This document shows positions 16,433 through 24,894 of a DNA stretch of 64,000 nt, one piece after another. Position numbers and translations under genes: made by a program. This DNA comes from Nocardioides sp. S-1144 (GTDB lineage Bacteria > Actinomycetota > Actinomycetes > Propionibacteriales > Nocardioidaceae), in contig NZ_CP040695.2 of assembly GCF_005954645.2 (NCBI RefSeq), positions 3,224,001 to 3,288,000 of the forward strand. Reading direction: 5' to 3'. How positions within the stretch are numbered: position 1 is the first letter of the stretch; each line of letters opens with the position of its first letter. The notes under the pieces were generated by a model that saw nothing but the letters and a program-made list of their open reading frames with translations, made no database searches and was not told where the DNA came from.

Positions 16433-16480
16433 CGCTCCCCGGGATGGAGTCGAACCATCGTCGCTAGTCCTGATTCAAAG
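16433..16480. repeat. attR: 48-bp repeat forming the 3' half of tRNA-Gln
   Basis: Identical to 4891-4938. It extends from 2 bp beyond the tRNA 3' end through the anticodon loop. Because the integrase is on this side and the tRNA is intact, this copy was most likely brought by the element (attP) and restores the gene. Confidence 0.93.
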
Positions 16481-16513
16481 TCAGGCGGGCCCTGCCGGCA
16501 GACCAACCGGGGA
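16435..16513 (-). tRNA. tRNA-Gln (TTG anticodon), element integration site
   Basis: On the minus strand the acceptor stem TCCCCGG pairs with CCGGGGA plus discriminator G. The anticodon stem CCTGA/TCAGG encloses CTTTGAA, so positions 34-36 are TTG (Gln). The T arm is GATGG-TTCGACT-CCATC. The 3' CCA is not encoded. At 79 nt it is slightly long, with a 9-nt variable region and an unusual D loop (TGCCGGCAG); the identity rests on the anticodon. Without the island it would stand just upstream of glmU on the same strand. Confidence 0.85.
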
Positions 16514-16821
16514 TTGCAGGAACGACCTTAGAGTGCGTTCGGCGGCTCGGCACGTCGGACCGGCCGGTCCGGACCCCGGCCACCCGTCGTACAACCACGT
16601 ACACCACGCCGGGCGCGACGGCGTCGGCCGCGGCGGGGCGCGGGGTCACCCGGCGCCTCCTGCCGTGGTGTACGTGCTTCTACGACGCCGACGCCCGGTC
16701 TGAGCCGTTGGCGGTACTCCGCGAGCACCTCACGGACCCGTCGGAGCCGGCGGCGATCGGGGAGGCCGCGTGGTGGTGACAGGTGCCCACCCCCGGGCGG
16801 GTCGCGCACTAGGCTCCCCCC
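16514..16821. other. Intergenic region with a 13-bp inverted repeat
   Basis: 308 bp between the tRNA and ligC. A perfect 13-bp inverted repeat (16596-16608 CACGTACACCACG and 16664-16676 CGTGGTGTACGTG) is separated by 55 GC-rich bases. Open frames here have shadow composition. The start of ligC has a TAGGCT box at 16810-16815. Confidence 0.5.
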
Positions 16822-17964
16822 GTGGACCTCCCCGTGATGCCACCCGTCCAGCCGATGCTCGCCAAGGCGGTCAAGGGTGTGCCCGACCCCGCGAGGACCG
16901 TCGTCGGCGGGGTCAGCGGCCTCAGCTTCGAGCCGAAGTGGGACGGCTTCCGCTGCCTGGTGTTCAAGGACGGTGACGAGGTCGAGCTCACCAGCCGCAA
17001 CACCAAACCGCTGACCCGCTACTTCCCCGAGCTCGTGGTGGCCGCCCGCGAGCAGCTGCCCGAGCGGTGCGTGCTCGACGGCGAGGTCTTCGTCGCCCTC
17101 GCCCAGGACGACGGCAGGGACCGCCTCGAGTTCGAGGTGCTCCAGGAGCGGATCCACCCCGCCGACTCACGGGTCCGGATGCTGTCGGAGAAGACGCCCG
17201 CCAGCTTCGTGGCCTTCGACCTCCTCGCCCTGGACGACACCTCCTACCTCGACCGCCCGTTCGTCGAGCGGCGGGCCGCGCTGGTCGCGGCGCTCGGTGG
17301 GCTCGACGACCAGGACGGTCCCTGCCACCTGACCCGCACCACCGACGACCCCGCGGTCGCCGAGGAGTGGTTCCACCAGTTCGAGGGCGCCGGGCTCGAC
17401 GGCGTGATCGCCAAGCCGCTCGGGGCGCCGTACACGCCGAACGGGCGCACCATGATGAAGATCAAGCACGAGCGCACCGCCGACGTCGTCGTCGCCGGCT
17501 ACCGCGAGCACAAGACCAGCACGCCCGAGCGGCCGTTGCTGGGCAGCCTGCTGCTCGGGCTGCACACCGAGGACGGGCTGCAGCACGTCGGCGTCAGCGC
17601 CAGCTTCACCGCCGCCCGGCGCGCCGAGCTGATCGAGGAGCTCCAGCCGCTGGTCTGCCCGATCCAGGAGCACCCCTGGGGGCGCTGGCAGGAGTTCCTC
17701 ACCGCCAACCCCGACCGGGTGCCCGGGACGCAGAGCCGGTGGAGCCAGGGCAAGGACCTGTCCTTCGTGCCGCTGCGTCCCGAGCGGGTCCTCGAGGTGA
17801 AGTACGACGCCATGGAGGGCCGCCGCTTCCGGCACACGGCACACTTCAAGCGCTGGCGACCCGACCGGGAGCCCGAGTCCTGCGGTTACGAGCAGCTCGA
17901 GCAGCCGGTGAGCTACGACCTGGCCAGCGTCCTGTCGGCCGGGGTCCCGTCCGGAGGAGAGTGA
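16822..17964 (+). CDS. ligC: ATP-dependent DNA ligase, LigC type
   Basis: 380 aa. Motif I is FEPKWDGFRCL, with the adenylated Lys in KWDG near residue 38. Motif III is VAFDLLALDD, motif IV AGLDGVIAK and motif V MMKIKH, followed by an OB-fold domain (LGLHTEDGLQHVGVSASF). It seals nicks using ATP; LigC enzymes act in base-excision repair and back up end joining in mycobacteria. The GTG start has a TAGGCT box 6 nt upstream. A PrimC-type polymerase, its usual partner, is about 10 kb away at 27466-28548. Confidence 0.92.
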   Translation: MDLPVMPPVQPMLAKAVKGVPDPARTVVGGVSGLSFEPKWDGFRCLVFKDGDEVELTSRNTKPLTRYFPELVVAAREQLPERCVLDGEVFVALAQDDGRDRLEFEVLQERIHPADSRVRMLSEKTPASFVAFDLLALDDTSYLDRPFVERRAALVAALGGLDDQDGPCHLTRTTDDPAVAEEWFHQFEGAGLDGVIAKPLGAPYTPNGRTMMKIKHERTADVVVAGYREHKTSTPERPLLGSLLLGLHTEDGLQHVGVSASFTAARRAELIEELQPLVCPIQEHPWGRWQEFLTANPDRVPGTQSRWSQGKDLSFVPLRPERVLEVKYDAMEGRRFRHTAHFKRWRPDREPESCGYEQLEQPVSYDLASVLSAGVPSGGE

Positions 17965-17967
17965 AAG

Positions 17968-18507
17968 ATGGCCGACTACGACGTGGTCCTGCTGGTGGAG
18001 CAGGCCCTGTCCACCCTCGACGCACGACAGGTGCGCTCGCTGCACGAGGGCCTCGACGACCCCGTGACCTACCACGTGCTGCTGCCGCTCGACGACGCCG
18101 CGGCGCGGGTGGAGGCCTCCCTCGGGTCGCTGTCGGGCAGCGAGCTGCTCGCCACCCGCGGCATGCCGATGAGCGACCTCGACATCGAGGCCGTCCAGGA
18201 GGACTGCCGCGAGCGGTCCACCGCCGACCTCACCGCCACCGTCGCGGCGCTCGAGGGCGCCGGCGCCACGGTCGCGTCGAGCGCCCTGGTCACCGGCTCG
18301 CCGGTCGACGAGCTGGTCGCGAAGGTCAGGGAGGTCGACGGCCGCGAGACGATCATCCTGACCCGCTCCCACGTCGTGGCCGAGCTGTTCCGCCTCGACT
18401 GGGCCTCCAAGGCGCGCCGCGACCTCGACATCCCGGTGCTGCACCTGCTGGAGCACGAGAGCTTCGACGAGCAGGCCGCCGGGCCGGACGGCATCGGCGG
18501 GGCGTAG
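17968..18507 (+). CDS. Conserved actinobacterial protein, USP-like fold
   Basis: 179 aa, starting 3 bp after the ligC stop with AGGAGAGTGA upstream, so probably co-transcribed. Alternating strands and helices (YDVVLLVEQAL, TYHVLLPLD, AALEGAGATVASSALV, DGRETIILTRSHVVAELF, LDIPVLHLLEHE) suggest a Rossmann-like or universal-stress-like alpha/beta fold. No catalytic motif is visible, and I do not assign a function. Confidence 0.7.
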   Translation: MADYDVVLLVEQALSTLDARQVRSLHEGLDDPVTYHVLLPLDDAAARVEASLGSLSGSELLATRGMPMSDLDIEAVQEDCRERSTADLTATVAALEGAGATVASSALVTGSPVDELVAKVREVDGRETIILTRSHVVAELFRLDWASKARRDLDIPVLHLLEHESFDEQAAGPDGIGGA

Positions 18508-18532
18508 GCCGCGGCGCACTAGGGTCGCGGGC

Positions 18533-19381
18533 GTGAAGTTCCGACGTCGCTCCGAGGCCGCCGAGCCGGACGCGACCCCCGCCGTGGTCCCCGCCGTGGC
18601 CCCCGCCGGGGTGCCGGCCGAGGTGCCCGCCGCCCCGACCGACCGGCTGGCGACGGCGTTCGCCGGCGTCCTCGACGGGCGCCGGCTGTGGGTGGCCGTC
18701 GAGCACGGGCCCGACGTCGTCGCCGGCACGTTCGGGCTCCGCGACGTCGCGACCGGTGACGTCGTCGCGCCGCCGGACGACGACGCCGGCGACCAGCCCG
18801 GCCACCTCACCGCGCGCCTGGACCTCACCGCGCTCCCCGACGGCCCCGGCCCCCACGACGTGGTCCTGCTGCCGGCCGGTGCCGGCGGGGCGCGGCCGCT
18901 CTGGACGCCGCCGCTGGGCGCCCACCGCTCGCCACTCGCCCCCGACGGCCGCAGCCGGTTCGCGCTGGCCCGCGCCGACGACGGCACCCTGCGGGTGCGC
19001 CGCGAGCCGGTGCCCGCGGCGGCCTGGCTCGACCTCGTGCGCGTCGGCGGGGAGGGCGCGGCGGACGTCGTCCTGCGGCTCTCGGGTCCCGGCGCCACGC
19101 TGCGGCTGGTCGCCGACGACGACGTCGAGCTGGCGAGCTGGCCGGTGCGCGACGGCACCGCCGTCCTCGCCGCCGACGCGCTCGCGGCGCTCGACGGCGT
19201 TGCGCCCCAGGTCGCGCGGCTGCTGCTCGACGACCTGCCGGTGCGGCGCCGTGACCACGACCTGGCCGACCCGGCCCGCGCCGTCCCGCTCCCCGAGATC
19301 GCGCGACTGCGGCTGCGCTGGTCGCCCCCCGGGCTGCTGCAGGCGCGCGTCCTCGACGAGCAGCAGGAGCGCGGCGCATGA
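18533..19381 (+). CDS. Uncharacterised protein paired with the GT4-Stealth glycosyl gene
   Basis: 282 aa from a GTG with a TAGGGT box 7 nt before it. The N-terminal 40 residues are Pro/Ala/Val low complexity. The rest is beta-rich with repeated short strands (RRLWVAVEHGPD, GTFGLRDVATGDVV, VVLRLSGPGATLRLVADDDVELASWPV). No signal peptide. Its stop overlaps the start of the GT4-Stealth gene (ATGA), so the two are coupled. It may be an accessory domain for glycan binding or transfer; the family is not recognised. Confidence 0.65.
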   Translation: MKFRRRSEAAEPDATPAVVPAVAPAGVPAEVPAAPTDRLATAFAGVLDGRRLWVAVEHGPDVVAGTFGLRDVATGDVVAPPDDDAGDQPGHLTARLDLTALPDGPGPHDVVLLPAGAGGARPLWTPPLGAHRSPLAPDGRSRFALARADDGTLRVRREPVPAAAWLDLVRVGGEGAADVVLRLSGPGATLRLVADDDVELASWPVRDGTAVLAADALAALDGVAPQVARLLLDDLPVRRRDHDLADPARAVPLPEIARLRLRWSPPGLLQARVLDEQQERGA

Positions 19382-22092
19382 GGATCGGCTACCTCGTCTT
19401 CAACATCGACGGCATGGGCGGCACCAGCCGCTCGGCGATCACCCAGGCCAACGCCCTGGCGGCCGACCACGACGTCCGGATCCTCAGCGTGACCCGCACC
19501 GAGGAGCGCTCGCACTACGCGATCGACCGGCGGGTCGTCGTCGACCGGCTCGTCGACCTGCGCGACCCGGCCCGCCCCGCCCACGACGGCGTGCCGGAGC
19601 GGGACGCCGTGGCGCTGCACGCCCGCGAGTCCGCCCTCGTGCCGGCGCGCTGGGACGCCCAGTTCACCGCGCTGTGCGACGTCGCCCTCGAGGCCGCGCT
19701 GCCGGCGCTCGACGTCGACGTCCTCGTCACCGTCACCCCCGGCCTCCTCGTCGCCGCCACCGAGCTGGCGCCGGGCCGGACGGTGGTGGTGCACCAGGAG
19801 CACCGCTCGAGCAGCGCGCGCACCGGCGGCCTCGAGCCGCTGCTCGCCCACGCTCCCCGCGCCGACGTCGTCTCGCTGCTCACGCCCGGGCTCGAGACGT
19901 GGCTGCGCGAGCAGCTCGGCGGGCTCGCCCCGGCGACGGTCGTCGTCCCGAACCCGCTCCCCCTCGGCTTCACCCCGCGCTCCACGCTCGACTCCCGGCT
20001 GATCACGACCGCCGGCCGCCTGGTCGGCGAGAAGCAGTTCGGCCGGCTGGTGGAGGCCTTCGCCCTCGTCGCCGACGACCTGCCCGGGTGGCGGCTGCGG
20101 GTGTGCGGCGACGGTCCCCAGCGGGTCGAGCTGCTGCGCCAGGTGCGCAAGTGGAACCTGTGGGACCGCGTCGAGCTGCCTGGCACCGTCACCGACATGG
20201 CGGCCGAGTGGGCCAAGGCCTCGGTCGTGGCCCTGTCGTCCAAGGCCGAGGGCTACCCGCTGGTGCTGCAGGAGGCGATGGCCGCCGGGGTCCCGGCGGT
20301 GAGCTTCGACTGCCCCTCGGGGCCGCGGGAGATCATCGACCACGACGTCAACGGGCTGCTGGTGGCGCCCCAGTCGGTCAACGGGTTGGCCAGCGCGCTG
20401 CGGCGGGTCGCCGGCGACGACGACCTCCGCCGCCGCCTCGGCCGCGGCGCCCTCGAGACCGCCCGGCAGTGGGACGCCGCCGCCGTCGCCGAGCGCTGGG
20501 TCGGGATCTTCGCCGAGGCCCGCGCCGCCCGCGGCGGCCGGGGGCGGCTGACCGCCCGCGCCCACGCGTCGGCGCCGCCCGCGCCGGTCGACCCCACCGC
20601 CGGCGTCGACGTCGGCGGGCTCACCCCCGCGCTGGCCCGCCACGCCGCCCTGGCCTGGGCGGTCGACGCCGCCCGGTCGGCGACCGACGACTGGCTGGTG
20701 GTGCCGGCCCACGAGCGCCCCGCGCCGACGGTCGTGGTGCCGATGAGCGCGCGCACCGCCGTCCTGGCGGCGCTGGCCCGGCCGGGGTGCCCGGCCTACC
20801 TGTGCCTGCGCGACCCGGCCACCCACGGCTGGCCGGAGCGCCGCGGCGCGGTCGACGTCCTCGCCGGCGACCTGCGCTCCGGGATGACGTCGGCGGTCTG
20901 GCTCGAGCCGTGGCCCGAGGTGGAGGGCCGCAGCACCGTGCTCACGACCGGCCCGTCGGTGGGGTGCGGCGTGGAGATCCAGTTCTGGGAGTCCGCCCCC
21001 GACGGCGCGCTGGTGTCACCGCGCCGCAGCCCCTACACCGACCGGCTCCCCGAGCGGCCCGAGACCGTCGACGTCGAGGTCGACGGGGTCGCCGTCCGCA
21101 CGCTGCCGGTGATGCTGGCACCCACCGCCACGGAGGCGACGTTCCCGGTCGACGTCGTCTACACCTGGGTGAACGGCAACGACGCCGCCTGGGACGACGC
21201 CCGGCGCGCGCGGCTGGCCGGTCTCACCGGCACCGCCCAGACCCGCGAGGCGAGCGGCCGGGCCCGCTTCGTCGACCGCGGCGAGCTGCGCTACTCCCTG
21301 CGCAGCCTGCACCTGTTCGCCCCGTGGGTGCGGCGGATCCACCTCGTCACGGCGGGCCAGGTGCCGGCCTGGCTCGACACCGGGCACCCCCGCATCAACC
21401 TGGTCGACCACCGCGACCTGCTGCCGGCCGACGCGCTGCCGACGTTCAACTCGCACGCCATCGAGACCTCCCTGCACCGCATCGACGGGCTGGCCGAGCA
21501 CTTCGTCTACCTCAACGACGACATGCTGCTCGGCCGGCCGGTGCGGCCCGAGACGTTCTTCAGCCCCTCCGGCCTGACGTCGGTCTTCCTGTCCACCCTG
21601 GCGGTCGGGCTGAACGACGCGCCCGGGGCGGCGCCGTTCGCCAAGGCCGCGTGGAACAACCGTGCGCTGCTGCAGGAGGCGTTCGGGGCCGTCGTGACCC
21701 ACCACCTGGCCCACGCGCCGTACGCCCACCGGGTCTCGGTGCTGGGCGAGCTCGCGGCCCGGTTCCCGGAGGCGCTGGCCGCGACCGCCCGGTCGCCGTT
21801 CCGGAGCGACACCGACGTGTCGACGCTCAGCTCCCTGGCCCAGCACTACGGGCTGCTCACCGGGACGGCGTTCGTCGGCGACGCCGAGGCGCACCCGTTG
21901 ACGTTCGTGAACCTCAGCAACAGCGGGGTCGAGCGGCTCCTGCGCCAGGCCCTCGACCGGCAGCAGGACTTCCTCTGCCTCGGCGACCACCACGACCACG
22001 CGCTGGGCGCGGACTCCCTCGACCGCGCGCTGGCGGCGTTCTTCGAGCGCTACTACCCGGTCCGCGCCCCGTGGGAGCGCGAGGGCTCCTAG
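19378..22092 (+). CDS. GT4 glycosyltransferase fused to a Stealth-type capsule phosphotransferase
   Basis: 904 aa in two parts. Residues 1 to about 385 are a GT-B, GT4-type glycosyltransferase: FNIDGMGGTSRSAI at the start, GRLVGEKQFGRLVEAF near 215, and the nucleotide-sugar site SSKAEGYPLVLQEAMAAGVP near 285. After a linker, about residues 588-880 contain the four Stealth regions. These are VDVVYTWVNGNDAAW (CR1), RGELRYSLRSL ... FVYLNDDMLLG (CR2), a block around HHLAHAPYAHR (CR3) and FLCLGDHHDH (CR4). Stealth proteins transfer sugar phosphates into surface polysaccharides. The fusion suggests one polypeptide makes alternating glycosidic and phosphodiester links. Confidence 0.9.
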   Translation: MRIGYLVFNIDGMGGTSRSAITQANALAADHDVRILSVTRTEERSHYAIDRRVVVDRLVDLRDPARPAHDGVPERDAVALHARESALVPARWDAQFTALCDVALEAALPALDVDVLVTVTPGLLVAATELAPGRTVVVHQEHRSSSARTGGLEPLLAHAPRADVVSLLTPGLETWLREQLGGLAPATVVVPNPLPLGFTPRSTLDSRLITTAGRLVGEKQFGRLVEAFALVADDLPGWRLRVCGDGPQRVELLRQVRKWNLWDRVELPGTVTDMAAEWAKASVVALSSKAEGYPLVLQEAMAAGVPAVSFDCPSGPREIIDHDVNGLLVAPQSVNGLASALRRVAGDDDLRRRLGRGALETARQWDAAAVAERWVGIFAEARAARGGRGRLTARAHASAPPAPVDPTAGVDVGGLTPALARHAALAWAVDAARSATDDWLVVPAHERPAPTVVVPMSARTAVLAALARPGCPAYLCLRDPATHGWPERRGAVDVLAGDLRSGMTSAVWLEPWPEVEGRSTVLTTGPSVGCGVEIQFWESAPDGALVSPRRSPYTDRLPERPETVDVEVDGVAVRTLPVMLAPTATEATFPVDVVYTWVNGNDAAWDDARRARLAGLTGTAQTREASGRARFVDRGELRYSLRSLHLFAPWVRRIHLVTAGQVPAWLDTGHPRINLVDHRDLLPADALPTFNSHAIETSLHRIDGLAEHFVYLNDDMLLGRPVRPETFFSPSGLTSVFLSTLAVGLNDAPGAAPFAKAAWNNRALLQEAFGAVVTHHLAHAPYAHRVSVLGELAARFPEALAATARSPFRSDTDVSTLSSLAQHYGLLTGTAFVGDAEAHPLTFVNLSNSGVERLLRQALDRQQDFLCLGDHHDHALGADSLDRALAAFFERYYPVRAPWEREGS

Positions 22093-23106
22093 CGCAGCCA
22101 GCCGCGGCGCTTCGGAGCGGCCTCGAGCCGCTCGACCCGCGCCTCGAGCTCGGCGATCCGCTCGTCCTTGGCCGCGATGCGCTCCTTGAGCTTCCGGCGC
22201 GCCGCGGCCACCTGGGAGGTCGCCTCGTCGGGAGGCGATCGCCGCCGAGGTGACGTAGAGCCCGGCGTACTCCGCGGCGAGCGCGTCGAGCTCGGCGGTC
22301 GCGGCGGCGTCGTCCGGGGTGGCGACGAGGACGTTCGCGGCGGTCCAGGTCCGCTCGGCGAGCTCGCGCAGGGCGGCCGGGACCGTGAGGCCGTCCCAGG
22401 CGTCGGAGGAGCGGTTGAGCGAGGAGGTGACGAAGTCGTCGACGGCGTGCGGCGGCGTCAGGTCGCCGGGGTCGACGTCGACCTGGGCGCAGGCGCGGGT
22501 CATCGCCGCGCGCCAGTCGCCGACGAGGTCGTAGTAGGGGACGAAGGCGCGCGGGTTCTCGCGGGTGGCGCGCTCGGTGACGAAGACCGAGTTCATCCAC
22601 GCCGCGACGTTGGTGGTCTCGCGCTGCAGCCGGGCCTCGTCGGACATGCCGGTGAGGTAGGCGGAGTCGCGCGAGCGCACGACCTGCGTGGGGTGGCGCA
22701 GCATCGTCAGGCTGGCCAGCTCGGCGCCGGTGGCCGCGACGACCCGCTGCCACAGCGGGTAGACCCAGTAGGCGCGGGTCTCCTTGATGACGACGACGTC
22801 GCCGTCGGGGCGCTGGGCGAGCTCGTCGGCGAGCCAGGCGCGCAGCGTCTCCTCGCGCTCCGGCGTGAGGTCGGCCATCGCGATGTCGCCGGCCTGGGGG
22901 CGGCTGTCGATGGTGCGGACCGGGATGGCGTTGAGCCAGAACTTGTGGAAGTCGGCGATCCACAGCGGCTCGTAGTAGCCGCGCGGGTTGCGCTCGTCGG
23001 CCTCGACCTCCGGCTGCGGCACGTGGAACCCGAGCCGCTTCAGGGTGCCGGCGACGCTGCTGGTGCCGCTGCGACCCGAACCGGTGACGACCAGGACCTT
23101 CTTCAC
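22089..23106 (-). pseudogene. Sulfotransferase-family protein with a frameshift near its C-terminus
   Basis: The frame starts at the GTG at 23106 with the PAPS-binding loop VLVVTGSGRSGTSSVAGTL and continues through TMLRHPTQVVRSRDSAYLTG (3'-phosphate loop type). At about 22230-22232, a GGG run (CCC on the coding strand), the frame is lost. The next frame continues EATSQVAAARRKLKERIAAKDERIAELEARVERLE and stops at the TAG at 22089. Without the shift the first frame runs about 1 kb antisense into the Stealth gene. One extra C explains everything, so this is a recent frameshift or a sequencing error. Only the coiled-coil tail is lost; the catalytic domain is complete. Its stop overlaps the Stealth stop (CTAG). 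Confidence 0.8.
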
Positions 23107-23129
23107 GCGGGCGAGGCTACCGGTCCAGC

Positions 23130-23585
23130 TCAGGTCAGCAGCGAGTTGGGCTGGAAGACCGGTCGCCGGTCGACCTGCTCGGCCGTCGGGCGGACGAACT
23201 CGAAGCCGGACGTCGTCACCACCACCCACCCGCGGACGTCGGGGTCGACGTCGTCCTGGCCGAGGAGGGGGCCCGACGCGCCGGCCAACCAGCCGAGCAG
23301 GTGCTCGGCACACCCCACGTGCGACGGGGCGGCGTGGAACGCGTTGCGGCCGCGCTCGCGCTCGGTGCCCACGAACGCGACGGGGCGGCCCAGCGGCGCG
23401 CCGCAGACCCCGCAGACCCGGCTGAGGGCGCACTGGGTGACGCGGCGGCCGTCCAGGCGGCGGATCGTCGGCGCCGAGCCGTCCCGGGGACCGCCCCACT
23501 GGTCGGTGCCGCACATGAACGGCACGGGGACGCCGAGCTCGGCGTCGGTCGGGAGGTCGACGAGGTCGCGGGGGGCGGCGTCCAC
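23130..23585 (-). CDS. Cys-rich protein of unknown function, coupled to desaturase
   Basis: 151 aa from a GTG at 23585, 1 nt after the desaturase stop. Features: MCGTDQWGG, then VCGVCGAPLGRPVAFVG (a zinc-knuckle-like CxxC), HAAPSHVGCAEHLLGW, and a C-terminal strand pair ending DRRPVFQPNSL. Translational coupling suggests a link to the desaturase pathway, but the family is unknown to me. Confidence 0.65.
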   Translation of the reverse strand: MDAAPRDLVDLPTDAELGVPVPFMCGTDQWGGPRDGSAPTIRRLDGRRVTQCALSRVCGVCGAPLGRPVAFVGTERERGRNAFHAAPSHVGCAEHLLGWLAGASGPLLGQDDVDPDVRGWVVVTTSGFEFVRPTAEQVDRRPVFQPNSLLT

Positions 23586-23586
23586 C

Positions 23587-24825
23587 TCAGGACCCGTCCC
23601 GCCCGGCGCGGGTGCGCGACCAGCGCCCGAGCTCGCGCATCCGCGAGGGCCGCTCGGCGTCGCTGCGGCGGCCGCGGGCTAGACCGGCCTCCGGCGGGGC
23701 GTCGTCGCCGGCGACGTAGGCGCGGTCCTCCCGGGTCCAGCCGTTGGGCACCGACAGCTTGACGATGGTGCGCAGCGCCTGGCCGTACTGCCGGTGCAGC
23801 GGGCCGGTGGTGTACGGGATGCCGTACTTGTCGCACAGCTCGCGCACCCGCACCGAGATCTCGGCGTACCGGTTGCTGGGCAGGTCGGGGAAGAGGTGGT
23901 GCTCGATCTGGAAGCCGAGGTTGCCCGACAGGATGTGCAGCAGCGGGCCGCCCTTGAAGTTGGCGGCGCCGAGGATCTGGCGCAGGTACCACTCGGCGCG
24001 GGTCTCGTCCTCGATCTCGTCCTCGGTGAAGTGCAGGGCGCCGTCGGGGAAGTGCCCGCAGAAGATGATCACGTAGGACCAGAGGTTGCGGGTCACGTTG
24101 GCCGTGGCGTTGGCCGCGAGCGTCTGCCGCCACCGCGGGCCCGAGAGCGCCGGGTAGACGACATAGTCCTTGAGGATCTGGTTGCGGCCCTTGCGCACGA
24201 TCTGGCGCAGCTGCCGCTTCATCTCCTTCGGGTCCTTCTCCATCTTGCGGATCCGCTCGATGTCGAGGTCGTGCAGCGCCACGCCCCACTGGAACAGCGA
24301 GGCGAGCAGCGCGTTGTAGACCGGCTGCCCGAGGTTGAACGGCGACCACTTCTGCTCGCGCGCCATCCGGAGGATGCCGTAGCCGATGTCGTTGTCGTAG
24401 CCGAGCACGTTGGTGAACTGGTGGTGGATGTAGTTGTGGCTGTGCTTCCACTGCTCGGCGGGCTGGGCGGTGTCCCACTCCCAGGTCGAGGAGTGGATCT
24501 CGGGGTCGTTCATCCAGTCCCACTGGCCGTGCATGACGTTGTGGCCGATCTCCATGTTCTCGAGGATCTTGGCCAGCGCGAGCGCCGACGTGCCCGCGAC
24601 CCAGGAGGCCCGGCGGGTCGCCGGGGCGTGCAACCCGAGCAGGAGGCTGATCCGGCCGGCGGCGGCGAGACCGCGCTGGACCCGGATCATCCGGTTGATG
24701 TAGGCGGCGTCGTCGTCGCCGCGGGACTCCTCGACCTCGGCGCGGATCGCGTCGAGCTCGCGGCCGAGCTGCTCGACCTCGTCGTCGGTGAGGTGCATGT
24801 ACTGCTGGACGTCGGCGATGGCCAC
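23587..24825 (-). CDS. Membrane fatty-acid desaturase (acyl-CoA type)
   Basis: 412 aa. The three His boxes of integral di-iron desaturases are present: HNVMHGQ (about residue 94), HSHNYIHHQ (about 128-136) and QIEHHLF (about 313). It introduces a double bond into long-chain acyl-CoA, as DesA3 does in mycobacteria. The gene downstream of its promoter-proximal neighbour, a flavin/2Fe-2S reductase ending 69 bp upstream, is the expected electron donor, like the Rv3230c-Rv3229c pair. The start is a GTG at 24825 with GGAGGAACC before it. Confidence 0.92.
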   Translation of the reverse strand: MAIADVQQYMHLTDDEVEQLGRELDAIRAEVEESRGDDDAAYINRMIRVQRGLAAAGRISLLLGLHAPATRRASWVAGTSALALAKILENMEIGHNVMHGQWDWMNDPEIHSSTWEWDTAQPAEQWKHSHNYIHHQFTNVLGYDNDIGYGILRMAREQKWSPFNLGQPVYNALLASLFQWGVALHDLDIERIRKMEKDPKEMKRQLRQIVRKGRNQILKDYVVYPALSGPRWRQTLAANATANVTRNLWSYVIIFCGHFPDGALHFTEDEIEDETRAEWYLRQILGAANFKGGPLLHILSGNLGFQIEHHLFPDLPSNRYAEISVRVRELCDKYGIPYTTGPLHRQYGQALRTIVKLSVPNGWTREDRAYVAGDDAPPEAGLARGRRSDAERPSRMRELGRWSRTRAGRDGS

Positions 24826-24894
24826 GGTTCCTCCGGCGGGTTGTCGGTGTCGGTCGGGTGGTGGGGTCGGGCGGGTGCGGTCGGGCGGGGGATC

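Larger units (their letters stand above)
4891..16480. mobile_element. tRNA-Gln integrative element with phage-satellite-like module and defence-like cargo
   Basis: A perfect 48-bp direct repeat bounds the element (4891-4938 and 16433-16480); one repeat plus interior is 11,542 bp. The right repeat is the 3' half of an intact tRNA-Gln; the left is an orphan copy. The tyrosine integrase is next to the tRNA-side end. Inside are an excisionase-like protein, a leftward chain of phage-like small genes with a TerS-like protein, and a left half with lower GC and many rare codons carrying nuclease- and toxin-type genes. No capsid, portal, tail, large terminase, conjugation or FtsK/Tra gene is present. 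The layout fits a phage satellite or small genomic island. The 5' half of the tRNA (16481-16513) is chromosomal, so excision would restore the tRNA about 95 bp upstream of glmU. Confidence 0.9.

Noticed and set aside
4891..16480. Complete prophage or conjugative element
   Set aside because: No portal, capsid, tail, lysis, TerL, relaxase, FtsK/Tra or partition gene could be found in 11.5 kb.
16347..16703. 118-residue frame across attR and the tRNA
   Set aside because: Translates through the terminator hairpin and the tRNA; Arg/Gly/Pro-rich shadow.
17167..20826. 1219-residue open frame on the minus strand
   Set aside because: Gly/Arg/Pro/His low-complexity composition and complete antisense overlap with ligC, two further genes and the GT4-Stealth gene; a GC-rich shadow.
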